Positions 1-10,245 of a DNA stretch of 64,000 nucleotides are shown piece after piece. The stretch comes from Hexactinellida sp. DTS-2022. Its lineage: Eukaryota; Porifera; Hexactinellida. Each line of letters begins with the position of its first letter. The stretch's first letter is position 1. A program made the position numbers and the translations under genes. Under the pieces are notes generated by a model. The model worked only from the letters and a program-made list of their open reading frames with translations. It was not told the origin of the DNA and searched no databases. The stretch lies in the NCBI GenBank assembly GCA_028753945.1, contig JAPNXP010000009.1, forward strand, positions 4,154,001 through 4,218,000, read 5' to 3'.

Positions 1-394
1 CAAAATTTATAATTATGTAAATCCATAATTTTGAGATAGTTTGAATCCCGTTATTACTAGGGTCAGAAATAATATTCTGATAGATATGAAGTTCTACTCC
101 ACTCACTAGTTCAATTGACTCTTATTAGAGCCATTTCTGATTCAAAACATCTATTGTGATTGAGTGTTTTCACCAATTTTGCATTTGAGAAGTATTCAAA
201 AATATAAAATATTAACACTACCTTGATAAAATTATAATTTCCCAGGACCATTTTTGATATGTTATATTTATTAAAAATATCTTGTTGGCATTTGATTGCC
301 TAGTATATTTATTGATATCCTGCATGGGTGTAGGGATGGGGGTTCGGCGGACGGGCAGCTGTCCCCCCTACAAAACTTCCTGGCTAAGCCCATG
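1..394. other. Intergenic, with a short G-rich repeat end
   Basis: I see no gene here. Positions 321-394 hold a small imperfect inverted repeat: TGCATGGG on the left and CCCATGCA on the right, with a G-run and a C-run between them. It looks like a short non-autonomous DNA transposon fragment. The P-like element that follows is inserted in its right end. Confidence 0.35.
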
Positions 395-879
395 CATGAA
401 CTACTATAGATAAGGACTGGAAACGACAAAAAAAATGGACCATGGATGAACTAGAAGTGCATTCGATATGTTTGCCTATTACAATTGGTAATGAACTTTA
501 CACATGAATTATGTTGTTTTACCTGGATTTGACTCTGTAAACTAAGTATGTAATATTGTCATATATTTGACATCCATTCATTGTAGAAATAAGTTATCCA
601 TTAACATACAAGCAATATTATAAGTACTCAAATAACAAAATGTGAAATGAAAACAGAATTACTATGCACAGTATTTGTTATTAAATAATTGATTTCAATT
701 TTCTTCCGAATATCTTTAGGTAATGTGCATTTAGTGGATATTAGTACTAAATATCCTCCGAACTCTACAACTATGAGAGATATTCCTTTAAGCAAGATTT
801 ATCAACGAATACGTTTTGAGCTAGTCGAATACGCACTTTTCTAGAAGGCGGGGGATATGATTGTTTTTTAAAGCTTGAT

Positions 880-1620
880 TTTAATCAAACTTGATTGATA
901 TCTCCAACAATACCACAATTGATTCAGTTTCAATATCTGAAGGCCATTTAATAGAACCACGATCAATATATACATATCTTACAAGGTCATATTTCGTAGC
1001 CTCTGTAATCTCAATATCCTTGTTTCAGTAAGTAGTTGATCGTTGAATATAATGATGGCAGTTAGTGGTTTCAAGATAATAAAAGCAACCACAACAGATT
1101 GGAGAACATGAATGTCGAGGTCGATAGAGCTTAGATCATGAATAACTTCAATATCCTGGTCGCAAGAAAATGAATTATTTCCATCTGTTGTTGAAGAAAG
1201 TGTGGATAAATTGATTAAGAAAAATTATAGGTTTAAGCAGAACTGTGGAGTAGATGGATTTGTCAAATCCATAACTGGGTTTAGGCCAAGTTGACTCTTT
1301 AATATAGATTAGGTCATGTGATATTAAGCATCGCTCATCATTCAATATAAATCCCAAATAGGTGCTCTATTGGGTAATGGGTATTCTGGAGTTATAGCTA
1401 AGAACATTCTCATAACCACAATTAGAGTGAGCTGTGAATTGGTTAATGGCAGAGCAATACAAGATTGGGAAAAACTATAACTTTTGAAATTTTGTGCGCT
1501 AAGTTTATCATCCTTTCCAATTGTTGAACTCCATCGCTCAAGCAATTTACAAACTAATTCAAGAAACCCAAACGCTATGATGTCTAGAATACTCTTCATT
1601 CAAACGCACATGTTTTAGAG
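880..1620 (-). pseudogene. P-like (THAP9-type) transposase C-terminal remnant
   Basis: Minus-strand translation of about 885-999 gives DRGSIKWPSDIETESI. This matches the DRG(S/G)(L/I)K(W/Y)PS block found in the two better-preserved P-like transposases in this window (11277-10594 and 14325-14813). Just upstream, 1100-1165 reads DLSSIDLDIHVLQS, equivalent to DLTSIERSLQTLQS in the 10.6-kb copy. Frames shift repeatedly and no long open frame survives, so this is a dead copy. Upstream of about 1170 the similarity is too weak to trust, though the ORF at 1342-1599 probably derives from the same gene. It sits inside the TIR-bounded element 395-2679, on the strand expected for its transposase. Confidence 0.5.
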
Positions 1621-2238
1621 GAGTATTTATCGTTGACTACGCCAAGTGCTAGATAAATTTCAGAACTAAACTTGTGGACCAACATACATTACTGAGGTAG
1701 TGAGCTTACTTTATAGTAGAAAGTCGTTCTTCTTTGTACAATAATCGAATATCATTAAACTTAGTTTCATTCAGTTTAGTAGTCAAATGAGTGAAGGATA
1801 GAGTAACGTAACATCAATGATTCAATGTCCAAGTTTAGCCAATTGTTTCTTATCAACTTTATTGTTTCCAAATTAAACAATATATAGAGGTCTCTCTGGA
1901 CAAGTTGGGTGTGGAACTTGAGGAAGTAATGTATTCTTCCGCTCTAAGGTTGTGGATACAAATAATATCTTGTATTCTTGGAGATATCAGTCCATGGAGA
2001 GCTCTACTCCATTTGGTTTTGATATCACGTGAAACTTCGGCAATCTGAAAACAGTGGTACCAAGGTAACCTCTGTAATTTGTCTTCCAAATACAGAACGT
2101 GTGCTAAGTATAACAACGCGTTTGACTCATATAAACTAGTTAATATAGAAAAAGTAAAGAAATAAGGAGTAAATGATAAAAGAATTGGGTAACAATTATC
2201 GCTAACAAAATCCCGTACAAAATTTACATTCATACACA

Positions 2239-2423
2239 CAGGGTTTCATCCAGGCGTATGTGACGCGCCTGTAGGCGCGTAATTTCAAAAGGAAACTTTT
2301 CTAGGCGCGCGAAAATTGAGAGATGCTCCCATAGACGTAATACAAATTGAGCATTTTAGGCGCGTGTGAGCGAGCTCTAACATAATCTAGGCGCGCGGGA
2401 AATTTTTCCTGGATGAAAGCCTG
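2239..2423. mobile_element. hAT MITE, AGGCGCGC family, copy 1 (185 bp)
   Basis: The ends are CAGGGTTTCATCCAGGCG and, on the reverse strand, CAGGCTTTCATCCAGGAA. The flanks carry a perfect 8-bp duplication CATACACA (2231-2238 and 2424-2431), the length hAT transposases make. The body repeats the motif AGGCGCG several times, which stands out in AT-rich surroundings. Related copies lie at 38281-38465, 54587-54683 (truncated) and 61348-61547. There is no coding capacity. Confidence 0.9.
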
Positions 2424-2696
2424 CATACACATAATACAAAAACAAATATATATACTCAAATATAGTTTCAATATTTATGGGTCATTAATAAAACCTTAAT
2501 TCTAGACACTTAAAATGCATTTCCAGTCCATTTTTAGTGTCGAATCCAGCTAAAAACAACATAATTCATGTGTAAAGTTCATAACCTATTGTATAGGCAA
2601 AAATATCGAATGCACTTCTAGTTCGTCCATGGTCGAATTTTTTATAGTCATTTCCAGTCCTTATCTATAGTAGTTCATGGCCCATGCTATCAGGTG

Positions 2697-2880
2697 CAGT
2701 CAACTCCGCTTTTCGGGTCACATCGGGACCAGGTTGTTTTGACCCGATTAAGCGGAGAAACCGATTAACCGAAAATATTGTAAGCCAAACTGTAATTCTG
2801 TCCCATCAATCCTGTGAAATTTTGACCCGATTAAGCGGAGAAACCGATTAACCGGTATCCCAATTAAGCGGAGTTGACTG
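2697..2880. mobile_element. Tc1/mariner-like MITE, 'CCGCTTAAT' family (184 bp)
   Basis: The left end starts CAGTCAACTCCGCTT and the right end reads AAGCGGAGTTGACTG, so the two are inverted. Internal blocks repeat 'cgattaagcggaga' and 'ccgattaaccg'. A longer relative with the same TIR interrupts the MULE transposase at 28165-28694. The right flank begins TATA; a clean TA duplication is not visible on the left, so the superfamily is inferred from the CAGT start and TIR style. Confidence 0.7.
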
Positions 2881-3085
2881 TATATTGATACATTATTTAT
2901 CTAAACGATCAGCTGCGTTGCAAAGGTTTTGCCAGGACGTGAGATCAAATTTAAATAAACCTACCGCAAGCCCGCTAGGGCCTCCGCTTAGGTACTGACT
3001 TCACAATGTGACAAAAAATCTTGTTGCTGCAGGCCTACACATGTCTTTGCTTTCACGACTGGCGATTTCTGTATACGATTTATTG

Positions 3086-3101
3086 TTTTGTTTTCCTTTA
3101 G
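3086..3101 (+). other. Possible 3' splice (or trans-splice) acceptor upstream of TIMM23
   Basis: A pyrimidine-rich run ending in TTTAG lies 16 bases before the chosen start codon of the TIMM23-like gene. It fits an acceptor of a 5'UTR intron or a spliced-leader site. No donor was identified. Confidence 0.35.
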
Positions 3102-3117
3102 ACTTAGATATTTATTA

Positions 3118-3699
3118 ATGGGAAATAATGATTCAAACTCAAACACTTTAACATTTTCTTTGCCTTCACCCATTCAGGCTAATGAATTATCTCCATCTCC
3201 AAGTAGTGTGTTATCTTCCATTTCTCCCATATTGCCGTACCATTTTAATACACAAATAATACCTTCACATCCTGAATTTCTCTTTCAGATTGACACTTCT
3301 AGATCTCGTCCATTCACTTTGCGTTTAACCTACATAACAGGAAGTGGATACTTAGCAGGTCTAGCATTTGGAGGTATGTGGGGTATTGCAGAGGGGTTTA
3401 TGACAATTTTTAGGCATCGGGAAACAAGCCGAAAAGTGAATCTTACAGCCATGCTTAACTCAATTACGCGCAGAGGGCCTTTCTTTGGTAATACCCTTGG
3501 TATAGTGACAATGTACTTTGCTTTTAGTGAGCAGATTTTTCGTAAGTTACGAAATAAAGAAGACAATGTTAACAAGATCATTGCAGCCTTTGCTGCTGGA
3601 TCACTATGGAGGTGTACTAAATCGTTACGGGCTGTGACCCTTGCTGGAGTAATTGGTGGAACTATCGTCGGGAGTTATTGCTTATTTTATGTTTATTGA
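3118..3699 (+). CDS. TIMM23: TIMM23-like subunit of the mitochondrial inner-membrane TIM23 translocase
   Basis: The protein is 193 residues from the Met at 3118; human TIM23 is about 209. A Met 30 bases upstream is in frame, but it lies before a likely acceptor site (3100-3101), so I prefer 3118. The first ~75 residues are hydrophilic and rich in Ser, Pro and Asn, as expected for the intermembrane-space arm. Four hydrophobic, glycine-rich segments follow: LTYITGSGYLAGLAFGGMWG, RRGPFFGNTLGIVTMYFAFS, NKIIAAFAAGSLWRCTKSLR and VTLAGVIGGTIVGSYCLFYV. The pattern GxxxG..FG..G, then 'GPFFGNTLG', then 'AAGSLWRCTKSLR' is the Tim17/Tim22/Tim23 signature. TIM23 forms the presequence-import channel in the inner membrane. 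The sequence is divergent, especially at the N-terminus. It is the only intact host gene in this half of the window and appears to have a single coding exon. Confidence 0.85.
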   Translation: MGNNDSNSNTLTFSLPSPIQANELSPSPSSVLSSISPILPYHFNTQIIPSHPEFLFQIDTSRSRPFTLRLTYITGSGYLAGLAFGGMWGIAEGFMTIFRHRETSRKVNLTAMLNSITRRGPFFGNTLGIVTMYFAFSEQIFRKLRNKEDNVNKIIAAFAAGSLWRCTKSLRAVTLAGVIGGTIVGSYCLFYVY

Positions 3700-5693
3700 A
3701 ATTTAATATTATTTTCGTTATTCTTTGTTTAAAAACAATCGTTAACTTGACAAATATTAGAATGCAGAAAACTAATGATTTTTCTCCTCCGTTATCATTC
3801 ATTAATTTTTTTATTTTAACTAATGCCTTAGTCCAATGATACTACGGGATTTTAATAACATACCATTCTAATTTACTAAGGCAATGACACTCATGTTTTT
3901 ACCATTGATTGGTTAAATTTCTTATGTTCACATGCATTTGATTTGCAAATTTTTGAGCGCGGAAAGATCCCCTGAATATTGTATATTGTTGAGCGTCATT
4001 ATTTCATACCTTACTGACACCTTACAGTCCTCACCATCGAATTACATTTTAGAACCTGGATACAGCCGAAATTGGAAATTCTTAGACAAACATGGCTATT
4101 TTTTATGTCCTATTCCATTTAGAGTACACCCATTTTATTTGTATTTGTTATGGATTTCATTAGATTAACACAAAAATAATAATATGTTCATCTAAAATTC
4201 TGTTTTACGAATTACTAGTCTCTTGTTTGTCATAAATGTATTGATTTTCTTGTGTTTTATGCTAGTTACTAAGTAAAATATGCCAACTACGTAGTTTGCG
4301 TAAAGATGCACCAGAAGCCACTGTTTGGAAGCGCTGTTTACAGCGAAGTGCTCCTAAAAATCGTTTAGGCTGCACCGCAGTGCAGTGCAGTGCAGTTTTG
4401 AAATAGGCAGCGCGAGTTTGAAACACTAAAGACGATTTTAAGTATATAAATATATAAATAATTATTTCTCTGGTCTTCTCTAAATTGTATACTAACTTTA
4501 CTATTTTCCAAGATAAATCAGCGAAGTAAGTCACTATACATTAATTACGCCACATTTTTCTTCTTTTCTTATACCTCTGTCTTCTCGTTACTCTACTCTT
4601 ATGGTTTCTATTTTCAGAATATAAACCATTTTTCTATTTTCAAGTACCTAATGATGAGGACTTAAGAATGACATTTCTTCTGCATCATATTTAACAGTTA
4701 TTTTAGCACATTATATAGGGAGTTCTGTTGCGCCTATTAACATTATCCATTCTTCACTCGTTATTAATCTAGTGCTCTATTTTCACCCCGTTTATCTTTA
4801 CCCTCGAACAAGACTATCAGAAAAATATAAACATGTTATCTGAGGATCAATTCATCAAAAACAAGTTACTCTTGGATTCAGCTATATAGTGTAGCCTAGG
4901 CGTTGATGGGTGGATTTATAGCAGATACAATTATCTGGCAATAAGTTGTTTTGCGTTTTTGGAAGACTGTTCCTCGAGAAGATCGTTTCTTGATTATATT
5001 TTTGTTGAAGTTCAAAAGGAAGCTACAGTATAAGAAGTGCGCAGAACTCTGTGTGAATCCCATAATCTCGATTAAAATAAACTCAACGTGATAGTTGTTG
5101 ACAATTATTCTGCAATGCGTGCTGCATCAAGTTTATAAAGTTTAGAAAGTATATGTGAAGAGTAATATTTACAGGGAGATGTAGACTCACAAAATGAAGA
5201 TATTTCGTGCTTAACGGTCATTTCGACGAAGATGAACATGTTGAAGCTCTTGAATTCATTCTCCATTCAATCATGAAAATAAATATTAATTTGTATGATT
5301 ACCTTGTTCACTAAATTCAGTTTGTAGTACAAAATGGTTTTAGGGTGAAGCAGATTGAAGAACATGTTCTCAAAGTAAAGAATGTCGTTCGCTTTTTATG
5401 TGGACCGCGCTTTCGTTCCGTTCTAGAGACTTCCCTTAGCTAATGACACACGCTGGTAGTTTTGCTAAGACATGACCAGACAATATGTTGAACACTATGA
5501 TGTTATACGAGATGTGCTACAAACAGTTAATCCTAGAAGGAAGATACTTATAATTACTAAGCGACAGTAAGCGTATGAAAGCATTGTTGTGAATACTGAA
5601 TAATAGATATTGAGTTCGGATGTAATTAAAGATGGTTGATTTAGAGAAAGAAATTCTTCTCGAAGTATGTACACTGTTGAAACCTTTTTATAT
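3700..5693. other. Long region without recognisable genes
   Basis: This is AT-rich DNA downstream of TIMM23. It includes a short TGCAG tandem repeat (about 4376-4396). Open frames such as 3932-4168 (+) and 4262-4534 (-) have no recognisable motif, and I treat them as chance. Confidence 0.5.
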
Positions 5694-6223
5694 TACAATG
5701 GATGTCGGTTATAAGCACATCGTCGGGAACTGCACTTAATGTGCTTATAACAGCCATAAATTATACAGGGTATATGGCATCCGTTTCCCAACATAGTGTG
5801 CTTATATCCGATATGTTCTTATAACCGGTTGACATCTACTGTATTACACAAGTAATAACCATTAGCATGTTTAGTTATAATGCTTTTATACATTTACTTA
5901 TGGATAACTACTATATTCCACAGATTTTGCTTTTGGATGTGGCTTGATGTTTTTTTAGTTCCTACATGGTACGAGAACACTATCAAGAAGTTTCAAGCTA
6001 CTTTAGAGACGAGGAAAATCCGATGAAGAACGAGCCCCTTTCTTCACGCTCTTATTGATCCCTCAACTCACGATTTAAAGATAGGGAAACAATAGTGCTC
6101 ATATCTGCATTTCTCTTCCCATCTCAAACCTTTAAACAAGACATTGAGCCAACAAGTATATCAAATGGCCTAAAAGCGTTGAAGGATTGGATTGAACAAG
6201 GTTTGATGTCAACTACGAATTAA
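5480..6223 (+). pseudogene. Unidentified decayed coding remnant
   Basis: Plus-strand frames show short stretches that look protein-like but are separated by stops. One near 5490-5560 reads EHYDVIRDVLQTVNPRR. One near 6085-6220 reads DRETIVLISAFLFPSQTF followed by about 28 further open codons with a charged composition. A 'HALIDPSTHD' stretch near 6040 faintly recalls the 'LDPR' block of hAT transposases, but this is not enough to assign a family. The P-like foldback at 6231-7524 is inserted in this remnant, and possible continuation (MDFNREDIEDVDNYVECS) resumes after it near 7550-7610. A MITE lies at 5696-5841. Confidence 0.25.
5696..5841. mobile_element. TA-flanked MITE (146 bp)
   Basis: Left end CAATGGATGTCGGTTATAAG and right end, on the reverse strand, CAGTAGATGTCAACCGGTTA form an imperfect TIR. 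TA flanks both ends (5694-5695 and 5842-5843). 'GTGCTTATA' recurs internally. Style and TA target suggest the Tc1/mariner superfamily. Confidence 0.6.
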
Positions 6224-6230
6224 CTTATAC

Positions 6231-7524
6231 CAGGGACTACTTTAATATAGGGACTGTACTTCGTTTTACGGTAAATTAGCGTAGGCCTAAACAGTATTGT
6301 TACTTATTGATATCCCGTAATCCGCTAATGCTAGACACAGGAAATGTATCATTGTCGTATAGGAAGTCATATTTTGGGAGTCCAACGGTAATATTGGTTT
6401 ATCGAAAATATTTGTGGAATGTAAGTTATGCGATTCTCACACCTTTCCATATATGGTAATATTGTTAAAATCTCGAGATTAGTTAGTTTTATACATATGA
6501 AATTTATTATTGGCGAATGAGAAATGGGAATTCCATTTAGGGACTCAGTAGATCACATTGATTTACCTAAGGCGTTCCCCTTAGCCTATATTATTATTTT
6601 GGCACTCTCCGCAGGAGGATTGCCCCGACCCTGTTTTGTAGTTTAGCTAATTCTTACATATCAGATATCTGTCATTATGTTGTTTATTAAAAAATCTTGA
6701 TAAGTTTATATTTAAATCAATGTTGTCCAAAAAAATGTATTAAGTGGTGATGAGAAATCGATTTAGGACTACATATTCTGATAAAATTCAAAAAAATTAA
6801 TACTTTATACATTAATTTCCCAATAACTCTGCTGTTATTCAACAGACCGGCTAACTGGTTAATAATCAGCAACGGTTAACCGAATCCAGCCTTGTTTTTT
6901 TAAATAAACAACATGATTGCAGACATCTGATAGGTAAGAATTAGCAAAACTACAAAACAGGGTCGGGGCAATCCTCCTGTGGAGAGTGCCAAAATAATAA
7001 TATAGGCTAAGGGGAACGCCTTAGGTAAATCAATGTGATCTACTGAGTCCCTAAAATGGAATTCCCATTTCCCATTCGCCAATAATAAATTTCATATGTA
7101 TAAAAACTAACTAATCTCGAGATTTTAACAATATTACCATATATGGAAAGGTGTGAGAATCGCATAACTTACATTCAACAAATATTTTCGATAAACCAAT
7201 ATGACCGTTGGACTCCCAAAATATGATTTCAAGTACGAAAATGATACATTTCATATGTATAAAGTTAAGTAATCTCGAGATTTTAACAATATTACCATAT
7301 ATGGAAGAGTGTGAAAATCGCATAACTTACATTCCACAAATATTTTCGATAAACCAATATTACCGTTGGACTCCCAAAATATGACTTCCCCTACGACAAT
7401 GATACATTTCCTGTGTCTAGCATTAGCGGATTACGGGATATCAATAAGTAACAATACTGTTTTAGGCCTACGCTAATTTTACCGTAAAACGAAGTTTACA
7501 GTCCCTATATTAAAGAAGTCCCTG
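6231..7524. mobile_element. P-like foldback element (1294 bp)
   Basis: This is a near-palindrome. Arm 6231 to about 6690 pairs with about 6900-7524. The end is CAGGGACTACTTTAATATAG on both strands, with small differences. The flanks carry the 7-bp duplication CTTATAC (6224-6230 and 7525-7531). The right arm contains an internal duplication: the block around 'TCTCGAGATTTTAACAATAT' occurs twice (near 7113 and 7275). A degenerate single-arm relative lies near 48355-48530. The TIR layout (CA..., a central AAGG-like block, 7-bp duplication) resembles the P-like elements elsewhere in the window, so I group it there by inference. It has no coding capacity. Confidence 0.75.
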
Positions 7525-7639
7525 CTTATACTAAGTTACTTTCCAGTCAGTTGATGGATTTCAACAGAGAGGATATAGAGGACGTAGATAATTATGTAGA
7601 ATGTTCCCTATAAATAATGGATTCCTACCAGCATGGGGT

Positions 7640-8410
7640 CAAATACTTTGAAAAGTATTTAATTACAAATACAAATCCGTGAAATTCTTAAATACAAATA
7701 CAAATACAAAGACTCCTGAATGACAATGTATTTAAATACAAATACAAATACAATTCGCAAAAACCGATGCTAATTCAACATATTCTAATAAGATCCGCCT
7801 GGACCAGGCCATGGTTATTATATAAAAAAGTTGTTTATCACCCCGTCTCCGTCTCTAAATAATAGAACAATAATGAATATCAATATCAATGAGTCGGACG
7901 TTGCCATTTTGTTCTTCAGGGGCAACGCAAGCACAGCCTCCTTGGGGGGGAGCGGATCAATGCACTGGGGACGCAAACCCAATAATTGTAAACATTCCTA
8001 AAATTTACATTCAAACCAAAAATCGATATTTATAATGACAAACTTAGTTAATAATCTGTCCAATAATAGTATACGGTGGGGCATATCAGCAAAACAACTA
8101 ATTATGGACTCCCTGTCTAGGGAGTATAGCATTTCCGCATTAACACTATGTACTCCTATATCAGATAAGCGAGTTCCCGCCCCCCACAAGGGGGGCGGAT
8201 CAAAGCACGGTAGGGCGGCAGCCCTCCCCCGCGCCCCACCTCCGCCACTGTGAAGTTGGGTTAAAACTTATATTCATCTACCTCAATATGATAACATGAA
8301 CTTATCATGGGTGTATCATTAATATTGATTGTATTTATAAAGTATTTGAATATTTTAAATACTTTTTGATAATACGTATTTAAATATAAATACAAATACT
8401 CACGAGTGTG
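7640..8410. repeat. AAATAC-rich repeat pair
   Basis: Two arrays rich in AAATAC / GTATTT (7645-7755 and 8325-8400) point towards each other across about 570 bp. The layout is like the AAGTAC-array hAT unit at 58514-59886. Between them are two G/C-run blocks (about 7917-7980 and 8166-8250). Ends and target duplication could not be fixed. Confidence 0.35.
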
Positions 8411-9584
8411 AAGTTGGCACAGTATTCAACTAACTCTGAGAACAAATCAAATCAATTTTTGAGGCCCTTCCCACAATTGGATTTGGCCAAAAATTACACA
8501 CCGTAAAGGGGAGATACGGACGTTTTTGATTCTGGATAAAAAACTTTTAATTTTTGATATTTATTAGTTCATTATGTGTGAGCACAAAAAAATCTTTTTT
8601 GACATCTATTTTTCGAATTTGAATTTAAAACTTTGGAAAGTTTGTATACATCTTTGTGACTATGGGACGTTTCTTATGTCAAAATATTTTTTTTAAATAT
8701 TAATTTTCCTAAGAAATACAATTGAAATAATTTTGCACTTATTCACTGATCACGTCAGCACCCTTTTAATACATTTTCAACTGAGCAGTGAGCATACTTC
8801 AAGTTATAAGTTTAGACACTTCCCATTGTTGGAACTGGACAAAAATGGTGTCATTCAATAGAGGAGACGTTTATATTTTTTAAAATATTTATATTTATTT
8901 CAATTGTTTTTCCACTTAATGATCCATTAAACAAAATTCAAAATTAGAAATATTTTCTAATTTTATGATTTGCTATGCTAGTAAGCTTCCTGTATTGCCC
9001 AACATTGGGGTAGCTATCATATCTCGTTTAATGTGCTCCGGACGTTCTAGCCATCATTTTTGGTGCAAACTAAAATTCAAGAGTTTATAAAGGATTTGTA
9101 GGATTCATTAACAAACGAACTAATCAACCAACAGATTGTTGCTACCATAACAGTTTCATTGAAACACCAGCAAACAATTGTATAGAGATGGTATTTATCC
9201 TAAACAAATTACACTTTCCATCTAAATGTTTCCCTATAAAAACCACAACAATTGATAATTAGATAACCTAACAATTATTCTGATTTCTAAAAATATCTTT
9301 TCGATACTGGCATAAAATCTATAAAGGACAAAGGTAATTATACTAAAAGTAAGTATCGATTCTCCTTTCAAACCCAATAACTTTAAAGTAATATTATGAT
9401 ATTTTTTAGCTCTACCCACTGATTTATGCAAGTTCGTCTCATTTTGTGAAACAAGAGACCTTAGCCTTGACACTTTTACACAGAGCACACTAACCCAAAC
9501 TCTATTTGGGGCGATCTGTCCAAGTACATATTTGGGAGGAATAGAGAATATTTAAGGAAAAACAACGCTAGTGCAATTAAATTA
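8411..9584. other. No recognisable feature
   Basis: AT-rich sequence. The 84-codon minus-strand frame at 9234-9488 shows no motif and I do not call it. Confidence 0.5.
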
Positions 9585-9936
9585 ATGTTGGAGAATAAAG
9601 TCCTTGATAAGCCATCTGCTTCCAGCTTTCAGGTTTGTATTAACTTAGATGCACTTACTATGGAAAATACAATTTCTTTAATAACCTCTAATATGATGAG
9701 TAATTCGAATAATTTAGAAAACATTCTTGGCGTTAGTTATAGTGAACCTGAGAATGTTGATTTTCCATTTATTAATGTATTTGAAAAGATACTAAATCAT
9801 CTTATAGTATAAATTGTTTCGGCGAGTTTTACATAGATAGAGAGGAGTTAAATAGCTTAAGTTACATAGATGATGATGGTAAATATCGATTGAATATAGA
9901 ATGGGCTAGTCTAATAGCTAAAAAATTTCCGAAATA
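9585..9936 (+). pseudogene. Orphan coding-like segment, unknown
   Basis: The frame from ATG 9585 runs 75 codons to a stop at 9812. From 9812 another frame continues with GEFYIDREELNSLSYIDDDG and ends KKFPK-stop at about 9936. Amino-acid composition across both parts is protein-like: acidic, with few Cys and regular hydrophobic spacing. A single-base shift or a tiny intron would join them. I recognise no domain. It could be a fragment of a transposon accessory ORF or a short host exon pair. It lies 300 bp outside the P-like element at 10246. Confidence 0.25.
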
Positions 9937-10245
9937 AATTCAATTTGTGTTTTAAAGTACAGTGGGAATTTAAGAGGAATAGGATAAAATTATCATTCTC
10001 TTGAAACTTGAATTCGTGATTACACTTGAATTCAGAATATCAAATAACCTAGTATTGCATAATTTCATTCTGATCTAAGAAATATTTTGGTTGTTATGAC
10101 TATTCAAAGTATTAGATTTTTGACAATTGGAATTTCTATTTTGCGGTTATAGGAAGTTACTAATGCTTCATTGCAGATTTTGAGAACACAGTTCTTGAGA
10201 ATGACTTCTCTTTTGAATATTCTGATATACATGGATTAATTATAT

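Larger units (their letters stand above)
395..2679 (-). mobile_element. P-like DNA transposon remnant with ~160-bp TIRs
   Basis: Inverted arms at about 395-548 and 2530-2679 pair over roughly 150 bp. The left end begins CATGAACTACTATAGATAAG and the right end is its reverse complement. The 7-bp sequence GCCCATG flanks both sides (388-394 and 2680-2686) and is read as the target-site duplication. The terminal CAT and the internal block ACCATGGATGAA are shared with the longer P-like element at 10246-13649, and P-type coding remnants lie inside on the minus strand. A 185-bp hAT MITE is nested at 2239-2423. The element is non-autonomous and decayed. Confidence 0.75.

Noticed and set aside
3932..4168. 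78-codon frame downstream of TIMM23 as a small gene
   Set aside because: No motif, no conservation evidence, and AT-rich intergenic composition.
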